Shown here in pieces: positions 23,060 through 33,484 of a stretch of DNA of 64,000 nucleotides. This DNA comes from Isoetes taiwanensis (Eukaryota > Streptophyta > Lycopodiopsida > Isoetales > Isoetaceae). Numbering within the stretch: the stretch's first letter is position 1; each line of letters begins with the position of its first letter. A program made the position numbers and the translations under genes. A model generated the notes under the pieces. That model searched no databases. It worked only from the letters and a program-made list of their open reading frames with translations, and was not told the origin of the DNA. The stretch covers positions 3,634,761-3,698,760 of the forward strand of contig JAJEKV010000030.1 in NCBI GenBank assembly GCA_021234155.1. The letters run 5' to 3'.

Positions 23060-24430
23060 GTGACTGAGCATCACATAACGGAGTCAATGGCAAGATAGAG
23101 GGAGTCCCTGCTGAGTGCAACTACTGAGGACCTGGAGCAAGCTAGGCTTATAGCCGGTCACTTCGAGAGGGTCAGGTATGAGTACGACACTTTCTGTGTC
23201 GATGATGCCGCCCTGACCTTTTGCTCTTGTTTTGGGGAGTTCAGTCAGGTAACGACGTATGTCATCATGATCCTCTAGCTGCCTTTCTAACAATGGTCTT
23301 CTGGAAAGGGGGAGATGCAACCCTTCCTACCTCATCGGACCAGGGAGATGCAACCCGAAGTAGCCTCGTTGGATGGTACTAAGAAGTTACGTTTATGGTA
23401 GGTTACAGTCATGACAGAGCCTGATTTAGCCCATCTACATCATATGCACATGAGGGGCAGATGGAGTGGTCAACCCTAGCCATTGTCTATTGTCAGCCCA
23501 GTCATTATTATATCTCGGTCTGCATCTTGAGATCCCAGCTGTCAGTCTACTTTTCCCCACGAGTCCGACCCTAGGTAGGAACTCATGTGATGATGATGTA
23601 TTGATATCTATGATGGATCTATTGTTGAATGGATGGCCAATTGTATTGATTGTATTATGGGCATGTAAGACACCTTCGTGTCTCCTTCCCATGCCCTGAC
23701 CATCCTGGGAATGGGACAGATAGAGGGCCCGTGCAGCTGATGTTGCTAGATGGGGGATTTCCCGTGCGGTATACTGCGGGGCATCATATACTTTGTGGGG
23801 ACACTCTCTTGGAGTGAGTAGCAGCAGCATCAGGTGACCTCGAAGAAGAGAAAGGGAAAGGAAAAAGTGGCAGAGTGGGAGGAAGAAAGGCAAGAGAGGG
23901 AGAGAAGGGAGAAAGAACGAAAGGAGTCGCACCAGGAGAAGAGAACCAAGCAAGGCGAAGATAGGTCACGAGGGAATGTGGTGATCCAAGAACCACACAA
24001 AAACCAAACCAACTATGAGTCGGAGGTGGAAGAAGCCGAAGAAGAAGAATTGGAGGAAGAAGTTGGGGAATCATCGGACCCCAACGCCATACCCCATGTG
24101 GCCAAAGCCACCAAAGACAAAGAAGAAGCAAAAGGCAGGGGAGAAAGGCTTCAAGCTCAAAGTACGATATCGAGTTTGAGAAGAAGAAAGTGGCCTTCAA
24201 GATTTACATCTGACAGTGTACCAGGTACGATGACTGGTCCACTGCCAAAAGTAAATCAAGGTTCGTAAAGGGTGATAAGCTGTAGAGCCAACCTAAGCCC
24301 CTTCCACTTCGACCGAGGATTCTCAAGAAGGTCCATCATGGACCTAATTCCAGGCACTTCCAACAGTGTATGAATCTCTTGATCAAAAAGGCACCCTTCG
24401 AGCATCTTCTTCGAGAGGTGTTGCAGGTGC
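23060..24430 (+). pseudogene. Decayed coding remnants of unknown family
   Basis: A 144-codon ORF at 23834-24268 is extremely Glu/Lys/Arg-rich (residues 3-45), has an acidic stretch (EEAEEEELEEEVGE) and then a basic part. In shifted frames downstream come FEKKKVAFKIYI and RILKKVHHGP...FQQCMNLLIKKAPFEHLLREVLQ, ending at a weak donor (CAG|GTGC). The composition and frame changes suggest a broken nuclear protein or a transposon-associated ORF. No domain is recognised. It lies just upstream of LINE copy A3 but reads unlike LINE ORF1. Confidence 0.3.
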
Positions 24431-24708
24431 TTTATTATTATATTTTAGTTTATGACTTTTTGATGAGATCAATATTTTCATGTTAAGGGTGATGTTTGTG
24501 CATATAAAGGTTCAACATCCAGATTATCTAGACAAGTCCATGGTCATCTCAACTATTAGTGTTGCAAGTCATTTGGAATATTTGTCTTGGGGCAATATTT
24601 ATTAGAGCCAATTGAGGAGCACCTCAACCTTTATGCGAAGGTATTTGAGATAATTTCATAAATCCTTGATATTTCTATGTCCCGTGCCACTTGTAATTTG
24701 GGCAGGTG

Positions 24709-25667
24709 TAGAAAGCTTTCTTAGCAGCACTAAGAGTGAAGTCCATAGTGCCATATCAAATACTGTTACAGGAGACATGGTCATAGTCCTTGCCTCTTCA
24801 GAGAGGGGCCCTTGACCGTCACATCATCTACTTCTAGAAGGTGGCCAACATGGATGTCACTTGCCTCCCTAATCTGGCTTTATACTATGGCAATGGGGCC
24901 TCAGTGCCTGAAGGCCTGTTGGCAGGAAATGAGAGCCCAATGGTTGGCTAGATGGAATGTGCAGGAGCACAGGTGCATCCAAGTACAAACGGAGATCGAT
25001 CGCCATAGTTTGAGACAGTATCTTGATATATGCTTCCTCGGCAAGCTCTCGGATGCCAGCGCCTTTGAACAAGTCAAGACAACATATTACTAGCGCCACA
25101 TAAACCCCATATTGAAGCGGGATCTGCAACGATACTTGCGCACCCATCTCTACAAGAAAAAGTGCAGATACATTGCCTCAATTCGCACAGGTACACATCA
25201 CCTTCGAATTGAGACAAAAAAGATGGATTGGGGAGCTGTGTTAGGACAGACTTTGTCAACGCTATCAAGTGAAAGCAGTGGAAGACGAATGCCAGAGTTG
25301 TCCAACATATGATCAAGTTCGGGCATGCTACACTGAGCTGGTAGGCCCAGCCAGTCACTACATGAGATGTTGCGCACGACGTCGGTACAGATGCTAGGAT
25401 CATACCTTCAAGAGGTCATAGATTGGCGAGATCATCTATGTCCTCGGGCACTCGACTGACGTGTATCTATTTTTCTCATGGTGTATATTTGTACAATTTG
25501 ACAGCACTCTTATTTCCGTCGTGATTTTTTCTCGAAAACCCTTCGAGGCAGGGTTTTTTTACCCGAATAGTAATAAATCTGCTGCGCCATTTTATTGGGT
25601 CCCATAGAACGATTGGTCTCCGTAGACGATAAAATTTCTTCTATTATATTCTATTTTATTCTATTCT
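24709..25667 (+). mobile_element. Family A LINE, copy A3, 5'-truncated
   Basis: It starts near 24709 at VEKAFLAAL (aligned to VEKSFLTYN of A2) and continues through the connection domain and HINP...IASIRTGTHHLRIET near 25100-25215. The 3' UTR has the family stem-loop (CGAAAACCC...GGGTTTTT, 25531-25558), then GGGTCCCATAGAACGATTGG, TCTCCGTAGACGATAAAA and a (TATTC)n-like tail at 25637-25667. Frameshifts and stops are present. No clear target-site duplication was found. Confidence 0.85.
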
Positions 25668-25669
25668 GA

Positions 25670-26388
25670 AAAACTTGGGATATTTTGCACCCACACCCTA
25701 TACATAGAACTTGAACCTATCTCTGCAATCAAAGATTTGTTCTAGACAATTGTTACTTCTTGAAATAGTCTCAAAGTCTAGTTTTAAGATTGAGCTGACA
25801 CGCTCTGTGATTTATCCAAATAAGAGAATTGAATTCGAAGTGAATTGACTGAAAAAGTGACAAGTAAAAAATGACTACTTTCTTCTTTGGCCATGAACTA
25901 TGAAATCCAATCAAAAGTCATTATTTTTTTCCAAAACCCCCTTTTGATAAATCTGGCGCTTCTTATAACGTGCTAATTTTCCAAAGCCTGCCCCCAGAGC
26001 TTGGTTGGACTGAGATGCTAGATCTCAAATACTAGACTAGCGCTTGGATGTTGAGTATAACTACATTCTTTTTAGTGAGGTTACTTCTAGGTTCTTTGAA
26101 GTAATTGTGGTGGATAGTGGAAGAATATATGGGCTCTAGAGGATTCCTTATGTGTTTCTTTTTGTACTAACGGTTTTGCAATGATTCTATCCATTATTGT
26201 TGGCAACAGATGCCTTTTTGACCCAAGCCTTCTTTGGCCTTTTTTCTCTATATGTACTCTGATGTCTCTCTCATTTCGCATCAACGTTCCATTTGAGCTG
26301 GACTTTGTTTATAGGATTTACCTTCTATTTTGCTTACCCCTACTTTTTTGTTTCCTGGTTTCTTGGTATTTAATTTTTAATTCGCTTA
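25670..26388. other. Intergenic, no gene seen
   Basis: AT-rich, with stops throughout. A 101-codon plus-strand ORF from 26181 runs into the ATGG microsatellite and looks like chance. Confidence 0.5.
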
Positions 26389-26390
26389 CT

Positions 26391-26453
26391 AGATGGATGG
26401 ATGGATGGATGGATGGATGGATGGATGGATGGCTGGCTGGATGGATGGATGGA
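26391..26453 (+). repeat. (ATGG)n microsatellite, probably a LINE tail
   Basis: About 15 ATGG units with two CTGG variants. On the minus strand it is (CCAT)n directly after GGTCTTCGTGGACGTAAAAA and ATC, the family A 3' terminus, so the array occupies the place of the LINE tail. Confidence 0.9.
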
Positions 26454-26559
26454 TTTTTTACGTCCACGAAGACCATGTGGCCATGAGATGAGTATGTGCA
26501 AAGGGCAAGAGCCCAAAGTAGATTAAGCTCCAGCATCAAAATACACTATAAATTAATAT

Positions 26560-26932
26560 TTGAGGAAACTAGAGGTAACCCAACCATGAATTCTGATGCC
26601 AGCAGTCATGAATAATAGCTATATCACCTCTATATATTGTTGACTTCTTTTGCATTCTCCCTTCGCAAACTTTAGACAAACCTTCTAGACAATTGTAGAG
26701 GGGAGAGATATTCCTGCACAGAGAAATGAGTGCCCTTGAGATGCTTGCCATGCTGCAAAAAATAAAGTTGGTCTTGTGGTATATGGAAATGCACCAAAAT
26801 TTGTCGGGGCTGGTTTGGTTTGCGAGTACCAACCCATCTAGCTGCAGCAATGCTAGGGCTCCTTAAGCGCTTCGTATGCGTGAAGAAGTGTTCATCTTCC
26901 TCCGCATCCAAGCGATCAGATGTCTCAGACAC
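26560..26932 (-). pseudogene. L1-type ORF1 C-terminal RNA-binding domain
   Basis: The frame from 26932 contains RQILVHFHIPQDQLYFLQHG, then KHLKGTHFSVQEYLSPLQLSRR. This follows the L1 ORF1p pattern RPRxIxVxFxxxxDxxxxLxxA...KGxxFxxxxDxSPxxxxxR. It shifts frame near 26672 and continues as KVCEGRMQKKSTIYRGDIAII, the usual end. In intact LINEs ORF1p coats the RNA and chaperones it. The upstream frame 27281-26979 has a heptad-like stretch (KISRVDMEIQMVEVVDIQMEL) that could be the ORF1 coiled coil. One frameshift and a stop at 26672 disable it. Confidence 0.55.
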
Positions 26933-27671
26933 CCCCCACTATGTGTAGGTTTAAATCCCTGATTTATTTCGACTGATCTTATTTTGATTCTTGTATATTA
27001 TCCTGCGCATGTAACTCCATTTGTATATCCACGACCTCCACCATTTGTATTTCCATGTCTACTCTTGATATTTTCTCATCAATTTGCACCCCAGCTTCAA
27101 GGCGAACCCGCTCTTTAGTCTGGACACTGGCATTGCTGTGAAGCACCTTACTAGGTACAAGAGGTGATTCAAAATCTGTATACTCTAAAATAGCAAAATA
27201 AAGTAGAACTAGCAGTTTATATAGATGTTTGCCTTCGACGAGAAGAACTGTACCTTTGATAATTGCTTTTTTGTTAAACACTCAAAATCTTGTCCTAATC
27301 TGATGACTGGAAATGAGAGATCGCCTATTTTTGAAGGATATTTATCCATTCTATCAACTCTAGTACTCCTGCATTGCCATGTACTCCTCAACCCAATTAT
27401 TGGTGTTGGGGTATTATGCTGCCCCGATGTTTATTTTGGTTCCTCCTCGTCATGATGATCGGCTTGGACACAGAGCCATTGATGATGCCAAAATGATGAA
27501 CTTAAATCAGAGCTGATGAAGTCTAATCAATGGAATTCAAAGGATGGATTGAATCGTGATTGGAAATATTGGCCACTAGGGAAATCATAAAACATGTGCT
27601 GTTGGAATGCCCTGATCTCGAAACTGATAAAACCAACTTTACCCTCTCTCTCGACGAACATTCTTCTTTTT

Positions 27672-27809
27672 TTGAGGGTGCTAAGTCGGGATAAGGAAAT
27701 GAAAAGTACAAGTTAGAATAGTGGAAGATCCTCATCATTTTTGAGCTTGCTAAGTCGGGATAAGGAAATGAAAAGTACAAGTTAGAATAGTGGAAGATCC
27801 TCATCATTT
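27672..27809 (+). repeat. 69-bp tandem duplication
   Basis: TTGAGSKTGCTAAGTCGGGA through GGAAGATCCTCATCATTT is present at 27672-27740 and again at 27741-27809, differing at about two positions. A recent slippage-type or unequal-exchange duplication. Confidence 0.9.
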
Positions 27810-27899
27810 ATAAAAAGAGGAAATCCTTCTATACAACCTTTGTGTCTAAAGAACTTATTGTAGTATTAAGGACTTGTGACATCATTGTTAAGTCTCAAC

Positions 27900-29330
27900 T
27901 AATAAGTTGGCAGATGAACAGGAAAGGGTCCTCGCATGCTATAGTGGCATAAATGCATTGTTAGCCCTACATAGTAGCGCTAATTAACGGGGTCTAATCA
28001 AAATATTAAATTTTATTTTAGCACTAACGGGGTCCATGAGATCCTTAATCATCAAACCTTTCTCTAGTTCCTTCTACTCTGGAGTTTCATCTCTTTAATT
28101 GGTGTAAATTTTCATCTTTTTAATTGGTGTAAAATTTAAAGATCGGAATTTTTTGGTTTTGTAAAATGCAATAATATTTGATCATGCTAGTTCAACAGGT
28201 ATAGGAATTGCAATTTAATGTGAAGGCAACAGGTAAAGCTAACAAGTTTGTTTGATGCTTCGTTTCGAAGGCAGTATCCTTGTAAATAGTTGTACTCACG
28301 AGTTAGGAAATAGGTACTATGTTCACAGGCAACAGCTGCTAAGTTGAAGTTTATGCTAACAAGTTTTTTGATATGTTTTGCAGGCAGTACTTGCTAGTTA
28401 GTATCTTTTGTCAACAGGTTAGTGATTTGGAACAGTTGCTAGATAGCCGACCATGCTAAGGATTTAGCATTGGGTGCTATATTTATAGGCACTATTTGTT
28501 ATTAGCAGCTTTTGCTAAGAAAATGTAGTTCCATGCTATACGTTAGCAAGAATTAATCGCTAGTTAGCATGATATGTTAATTTTTTTTGCAATTATTGGG
28601 TCTTCGTTGCCCTATAACTGAGAAAATTAGTAATTATCTGTAAAAATTAGCAGTTCATTGGTAGGCTCTTTAAAGTTAGTACTATTTAGTATATTGTGCT
28701 ATGATTTGGATGGTTAAATTGTTGCAGGCACTGAATACTATTATTATCATTGGAAACACTTCCGATGATACATGGTTCCAAAATTGTTCCAGGGATAGAA
28801 TGGCAACAAAGAAATATCAACCTAAGGTGACCGTAGACGAAGAAAAAGCAAGGAGGATGTTTGAGACACCCATCTTGCCTTCTGAGGGCACGACCCCTTC
28901 AGATGTAAGAAAGGCTGGTGTGGTTGAAGATAAGATAAGCGAAGTATTTGCTTGTATAAAACAAGTGGGTATGAAGTAATTTTATAAGTTCAGTCGAATG
29001 AATCCACTATTTTTGGATCTGTTTATGAACATCTACAGAAGATGTTACCACAGAAGTGATGTTTGTGTTGGAGAGATTGGAAAGCTTTTTGCACAGGCAT
29101 TTGCTTTGCATAAGACTGGGCTGAAATCATTGCTAATCTGCAGTGATAGGTTGGTTTTAGTAATTACAAATTTACTAATTACATATTACAGTGGCAATAA
29201 CATTAACAAAATTAGTAACATTAACACTATCATTAACAAATCACTAACATTAATATAATTACTAAATGTGGCACTAACATTGTAAAGGTACTAACCCTTA
29301 GCACTCCTTACCACAAGAATGCTCCATTAT
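27900..29330. repeat. GCTAA/TTAGC-rich region around a short ORF
   Basis: The left half (28150-28700) is dense in GCTAA, TTAGC, GTTAG and GCTAAC words, often spaced 15-40 bp apart. The right half (29150-29330) is dense in the complementary ACTAAC, TTACTA and ATTAACA words. Between them lies a 92-codon plus-strand ORF (28701-28979). AACGGGGTC is duplicated at 27977 and 28025. Short motifs clustered on both sides of a coding core recall the subterminal repeats of hAT or CACTA transposons, but I could not fix terminal inverted repeats. Confidence 0.35.
28701..28979 (+). CDS. Hypothetical short ORF, 92 codons
   Basis: The frame opens after TTGCAGG (acceptor-like) and encodes a plausible charged product (MATKKYQPKVTVDEEKARRM, then ETPILPSEGTTPSDV). 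It ends with KISEVFACIKQVGMK and a stop. An ATG at 28800 lies in a good context (AGAATGGC). A second open stretch from 28998 (86 codons, FLDLFMNIYRRCYH...) is in another frame. No domain recognised. It may be a transposon-borne or decayed host exon. Confidence 0.3.
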   Translation: MIWMVKLLQALNTIIIIGNTSDDTWFQNCSRDRMATKKYQPKVTVDEEKARRMFETPILPSEGTTPSDVRKAGVVEDKISEVFACIKQVGMK

Positions 29331-29636
29331 CGATCATCAATAGCACTGAAACATGGTAGCAGAACAAGCACTTGTAGATTATATCGAGCAAACATAATTC
29401 CTATTAGAATCAGTAATAACCTCAAAACTTGTTAAAAATACTAGTAACTAGTGAACGTAAAAAATACTAGTAATCAGTAAACTTATTCTACAACTAGTAT
29501 ACCTGACTCACATCAAGGTAATGTGTTGGATGCTTTTAGGATGTTTTTCTCTTCCAGACCTCACAGCCTTGAAGTTAGTTTAATAATCTACAACCTTTTC
29601 AATCACATCTTAGCACAAGATTATCCTTTCTCTTCT

Positions 29637-29876
29637 TCATTCTACCAAGAGCCTATAATGCGTTTTTATTACTAAAGCCTTGGCAGCTAATTTTCTACTA
29701 CCATACCTGACCTTTCCAAGTGCTATGATAAATGCTGCTCTTTTTCCTACTAATTTGTCATTGGACTCCACTCCTTTTACATGTTGTATGGGTTCATGGA
29801 TGCTACCTACAATTTCAATATGAATAACCTTTTTCTTATCTGACACTGCAGCTTGAATAACTTTTTTGTTCTCCAC
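29637..29876 (-). CDS. Hypothetical short ORF, 79 codons
   Basis: Begins MENKKVIQAAVSDKKKVIHI and stays Lys/Val/Ile-rich (GKRAAFIIALGKVRYGSRKL). A poly(T) run at 29891-29908 lies just upstream of its start. No domain is recognised, and chance or a decayed exon are equally likely. Confidence 0.25.
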   Translation of the reverse strand: MENKKVIQAAVSDKKKVIHIEIVGSIHEPIQHVKGVESNDKLVGKRAAFIIALGKVRYGSRKLAAKALVIKTHYRLLVE

Positions 29877-29879
29877 TAA

Positions 29880-30494
29880 ATGCCATGCCTCTTTTTTTTT
29901 TTTTTTTATCTATAGACATTGATTTCATCACTTTCAAAAAACATGTTGCAATTATAGGGGCTGCATGTTGCAATTGCTTTTTGGAGTGTGTTCAATATTC
30001 CAATCTAAATTTCCATTTGATAATTTCTCATTCATTCTGGTTGCTCTTTGTCATTGCTTCCGCAAACACCATTTGTGCCTCCTATTTTTGTCCCTAGTCA
30101 TCGGACCAGAAGAAGTCTAAATAAAAAATGGGATGGAAGGAAACAAACAAGATCTTTCCCCCTCGGAAAAGGAAAAATCAGTAAAACCCCCGACGTGAAT
30201 TTTGAATTGCTCCCTTCCCATGATATTAAAAAATAGTGCTAATCTGACTGGACAAATGGTCACTAAAAATGAGATATTGTAAGATGCGAGGACCCTAAGA
30301 GTTCTAAAAATGGCATGACAGCATCGCTTCCAAACTGTCCATGTTGGACTATGAATTGAAAAAATGGCTCTGATCAATGATAGGAATAAGATGACCTACA
30401 ATAGAGACTGCAATCACAAAGAGAATAGGAACAGAATTGAATTGAATTGAAGTTTAACATCCACATATACCAAAATACGGATCCAATATAATTT
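29880..30494. other. Intergenic, no gene seen
   Basis: Contains an 18-base poly(T) run at 29891-29908 and otherwise AT-rich, stop-rich DNA up to the tail of the family B LINE. Confidence 0.5.
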
Positions 30495-32042
30495 AATTAG
30501 AATAGAATAGAATAGAATAGAATACATTTATGTCCCTTGTGCCATAAGGCCCCTGGACTTGTGTAGCATGGGCGAGCTCCCTAAAGGGGGTGCTACTAGC
30601 ATATCACGCTGTTATAATGTAGCCTTTTCTGAAGGCTGACTTTTTTCCTTTTAATACCGGCATCCCACTTTTACTTCGGCTTCTTGGCCATGCAGTGATG
30701 CGTCGTTATCAATAAGCTTTTAGCTGAGCAATTTGTGTGAGGCTATATGACTCGTTTTGTACGGATCATATTACAAGCCCTCTTTCACTGTGTACTTCTC
30801 TCAGTATGCGGGTCGCTATTCTCAGGATCGCGTGCGCCGGATCCCGTGAATGATTCTCATCTTCATCAGCTTGTGGGACTGGTTCCCCCCACCTTATATT
30901 TCTATATCTCGTCCCCTCGATGTCTTCGTATGTCCGGGCGGGCGATAAGCTAATCATATGGTTCTCATCCTCTATTCTCCCCCGCCACTGCATTCCCCGT
31001 GATATCCCCGGCTTCCTTTGTCTACCCCTCTCCACCCGCCTTTTTCGATTCTTAGATCATGGCTTCCCATCCTAAATCGCTGCAAGTCCCTCCCTTTTTC
31101 CCATTCCCCGATGTTATCCCTGTGATATCCGATGTCCTATTTGTTGGTCCGATTGAAGACTTGTACCCGCCAGCCTGTTTTGGGTCCTATATGCCTTGCG
31201 CCATGCTCTTGTCGCTATGTTTGCCCACTCCTCATTCCACTGCCCTCTTCTATTAGGTCACCTGTGTTTAATCCCATCCGTCTGTCCATGTTGCCACCTC
31301 TTTAAACCATCCAAAGCTTTTCGAGATATGTGATTTTGCTGATTCTCGTGATTGCAATGCCGACAGTTTTTACCTTTGTATGTCTCCCCGCTATCCCCGA
31401 AAGTGTACCTTTATTGTTCTCTCCATGCTCCTCACTTCCATTGGTTTCTGCCACGCTTCGAAAATACCATGATTGTCGGCCGTGTTTTGTCCCACCAATT
31501 CGTCTGCGCTGCCATTGCCTAAGAATTCCTTCCCCGCTTCCCGCCATTCTAAAACCCGCCCCCATGCTTCTCGCCCGCATAACCGAGTGGTGGCTATTGC
31601 TGCACCGAATAGATAACATTTGATATCCCAATCGGTTATATTCTACTTCGCTACAAAAGTTTTTCATGTTAAAGTAGCTTCCTATAGTTGATTGGAATCT
31701 AGCGCTAGCTCCTTTGGCCCATTTCCCCAGCCGGCCGCGATCATAACCTAGATATCTGTATTCCGTTGGTTCCTCTATCTCTTTACCTTTATATCTGAAA
31801 GGTTTATGCCTATTCTTGTGTCCAAAGATGACTATCTTAGTTTTTGCTAGATTCACTGTCAGCCCTGTATCCTCACAGAATTGTTCTAGAATTTTGAGCA
31901 GTCTGTGCATTCCTTTGTTCTTTGTTGCCATCATACTAAGATCATCCGCATATAGCATTATTGGTACCTTCGTGTCTCCTAGTGTGGGGGCATACTCGTC
32001 TCCATGTTGTTCTGCTATGTACCCCTGTAGTGCGTCTATATG
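30495..32042 (-). mobile_element. Family B LINE, copy B1, 5'-truncated
   Basis: On the minus strand it starts at 32042 inside the RT (YIDALQGYIAEQHGDE), runs through motifs C-E and the C-terminal domain (FRMGSHDLRIEKGGW near 31060) and a GC-richer 3' UTR. It ends in four to five TATTC units (30501-30523 as AATAG). The 3' UTR lacks the family A terminal block, so this is a different family that shares the pentamer tail. The 5' break coincides with a 26-bp palindrome. Confidence 0.8.
31302..31958 (-). pseudogene. Family B LINE reverse transcriptase, motif C onward
   Basis: 218 open codons. They begin MLYADDLSMMATKNKGMHRL, with the catalytic YADD intact, then TGLTVNLAKTKIVIFGHK (motif D) and YRYLGYD (motif E). 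The start is nearly identical to the plus-strand copy B2 at 34531. A frame change occurs in the connection region. It lacks RT motifs 1-B because of the 5' truncation. The frame ends at 31302, and translation of the DNA beyond it continues as a broken LINE C-terminus. Confidence 0.8.
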
Positions 32043-32062
32043 GATGAAAATTCATCCATATA
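32037..32062. other. 26-bp palindrome at LINE 5' junction
   Basis: TATATGGATGAA and TTCATCCATATA pair perfectly around a 2-base centre (AA). The left arm overlaps the point where similarity to family B stops. Confidence 0.8.
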
Positions 32063-32499
32063 ATTATATACCAGTTACAACCAGGATTAAAAAAGCCATC
32101 TCCTTGAAGCATTTTCGATGAAGAAACCTTAATAGTAATAAATATACTACAAAAATGTTACATATTATACCTTATATGATTACTCAACCCTTACAATATC
32201 GAGGTCTAGCAAGCTCTAACCCATGTGAGTTTACTACAGGAAAAGAATATTGTCAAAGTTGCTAAAATGTCCAGCGCTAGAAACTGAACATCTTCTCTAC
32301 CTAGATGAGTACTACAAGAGACTTTCTCGACATCTTCCTCATCGGGGCAAGCAGCAAAAGACGTTTTTTTTTTTAAGGATGTAAATACATTATCATGAGA
32401 AAGATCAAGATACATCAAGAAAAAACTGTAGTACGGTACTAGAAGCCTAGCAGACAAAGTGATCCACTAAGCAGAGCCATCTATAAACAGTCATGTTAC

Positions 32500-33350
32500 A
32501 TAGATTATCCTATTTTGAGGCGCTTCATAGTATCATCATAATCAACATGCTCTCTTGTAATCACTTTATCATCAGTAGACATCATGTTATCATGCCATTG
32601 AATACTAGGAGATGGATATGATACACAAGACACTACCTTCGCATCAAAAATATGCTTATTTCTGATAGTCCATTTAGTTTGATGCCATGAATCCTTTGCG
32701 CATTGATCATCACTACCATCGGATATGGCCTCATCAAAACCATGGACACATTCATGTCTGTACACTATGAGTTTCAACTCTAAGAGGAGCAATGGATGAA
32801 GATGCATATGCCACACTAAGAGCATGTGTGACAAAAGATGAGCTCTGCTCTTGGATAGGCAAGGAGCAAGAATTAAAGGTTGAACATGAATACAAGGTTC
32901 TTGCGCATCTGCATGAACCTGAGGCTAGATATCACGCCGAAAAGAAGCACAATCCTCATGTTTAGGAAATAGAGGAGCCAATTCTGGGCCATTCAACAGT
33001 TTGAGATCCAGTTTTTTACACCATAAGCGAACTCTTCGCCACAATACAATCTAGAAATCGCAAGCCAAGTGGTAAAGAAACACGAATTCTAGGGCCATTC
33101 ACAGTAGAATGAGAATTATATGTTCCAAGCCTGCAATGGAAACAAGAAATTGATGAGCCATCAAATTAGAAGGTAGGTTAGGAATTGAAAACCTGCAATG
33201 CATTTTCAATGTCCTAACCATATTAGTAGAAAATCCAGTAGAGTAGTACTGATACATCAAGTAAGCACCACCAAGTGGATCAATCCCTCTAGGCACCAAA
33301 CTATCCACTGCATCATTGCTCTTAAATATAATTAAAACCATATTTATTTG
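32500..33350 (-). pseudogene. Gag-like (DUF4283-type) ORF remnant
   Basis: A single minus-strand frame runs from 33341 to 32505 with only three stops and one local frame change. It reads IIFKSNDAVDSLVPRGIDPL, then LKMHCRFSIPNLPSNLMAHQ and LVSIAGL. In the adjacent frame comes STVNGPRIRVSLPLGLRFLD, returning to RVRLWCKKLDLKLLNGPELA. The second half is His- and polar-rich. This order (a fold binding single strands, then IP.LP...L..I, then G.PRIRV) is that of the gag-like ORF1 of plant LINEs, which binds element RNA. No zinc knuckle is seen. It may be ORF1 of one of the surrounding family B fragments, displaced by rearrangement. Confidence 0.4.
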
Positions 33351-33484
33351 TCAATAACTTGATAGACAAAGATAGAGTTGAAGATGTCGCTATAAATGAC
33401 CCAACCAAATATGAAATCACATACAATCTAGGTTATCAACTAGTAAAGTATCCAATCACTGCACGAGAAGATAAGTCTCAGCAC

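Larger units (their letters stand above)
26391..27281 (-). mobile_element. Family A-type 3' end joined to an L1-type ORF1 (copy A4)
   Basis: On the minus strand the segment ends with the family A terminal block (26453-26490) and the CCAT tail. Only about 100 bp upstream lies an ORF1-like coding stretch (26560-26932), with a further open stretch at 26979-27281. RT and endonuclease are absent between them. Either the element is internally deleted, or a 3'-end fragment landed next to an unrelated ORF1 fragment. Confidence 0.55.
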
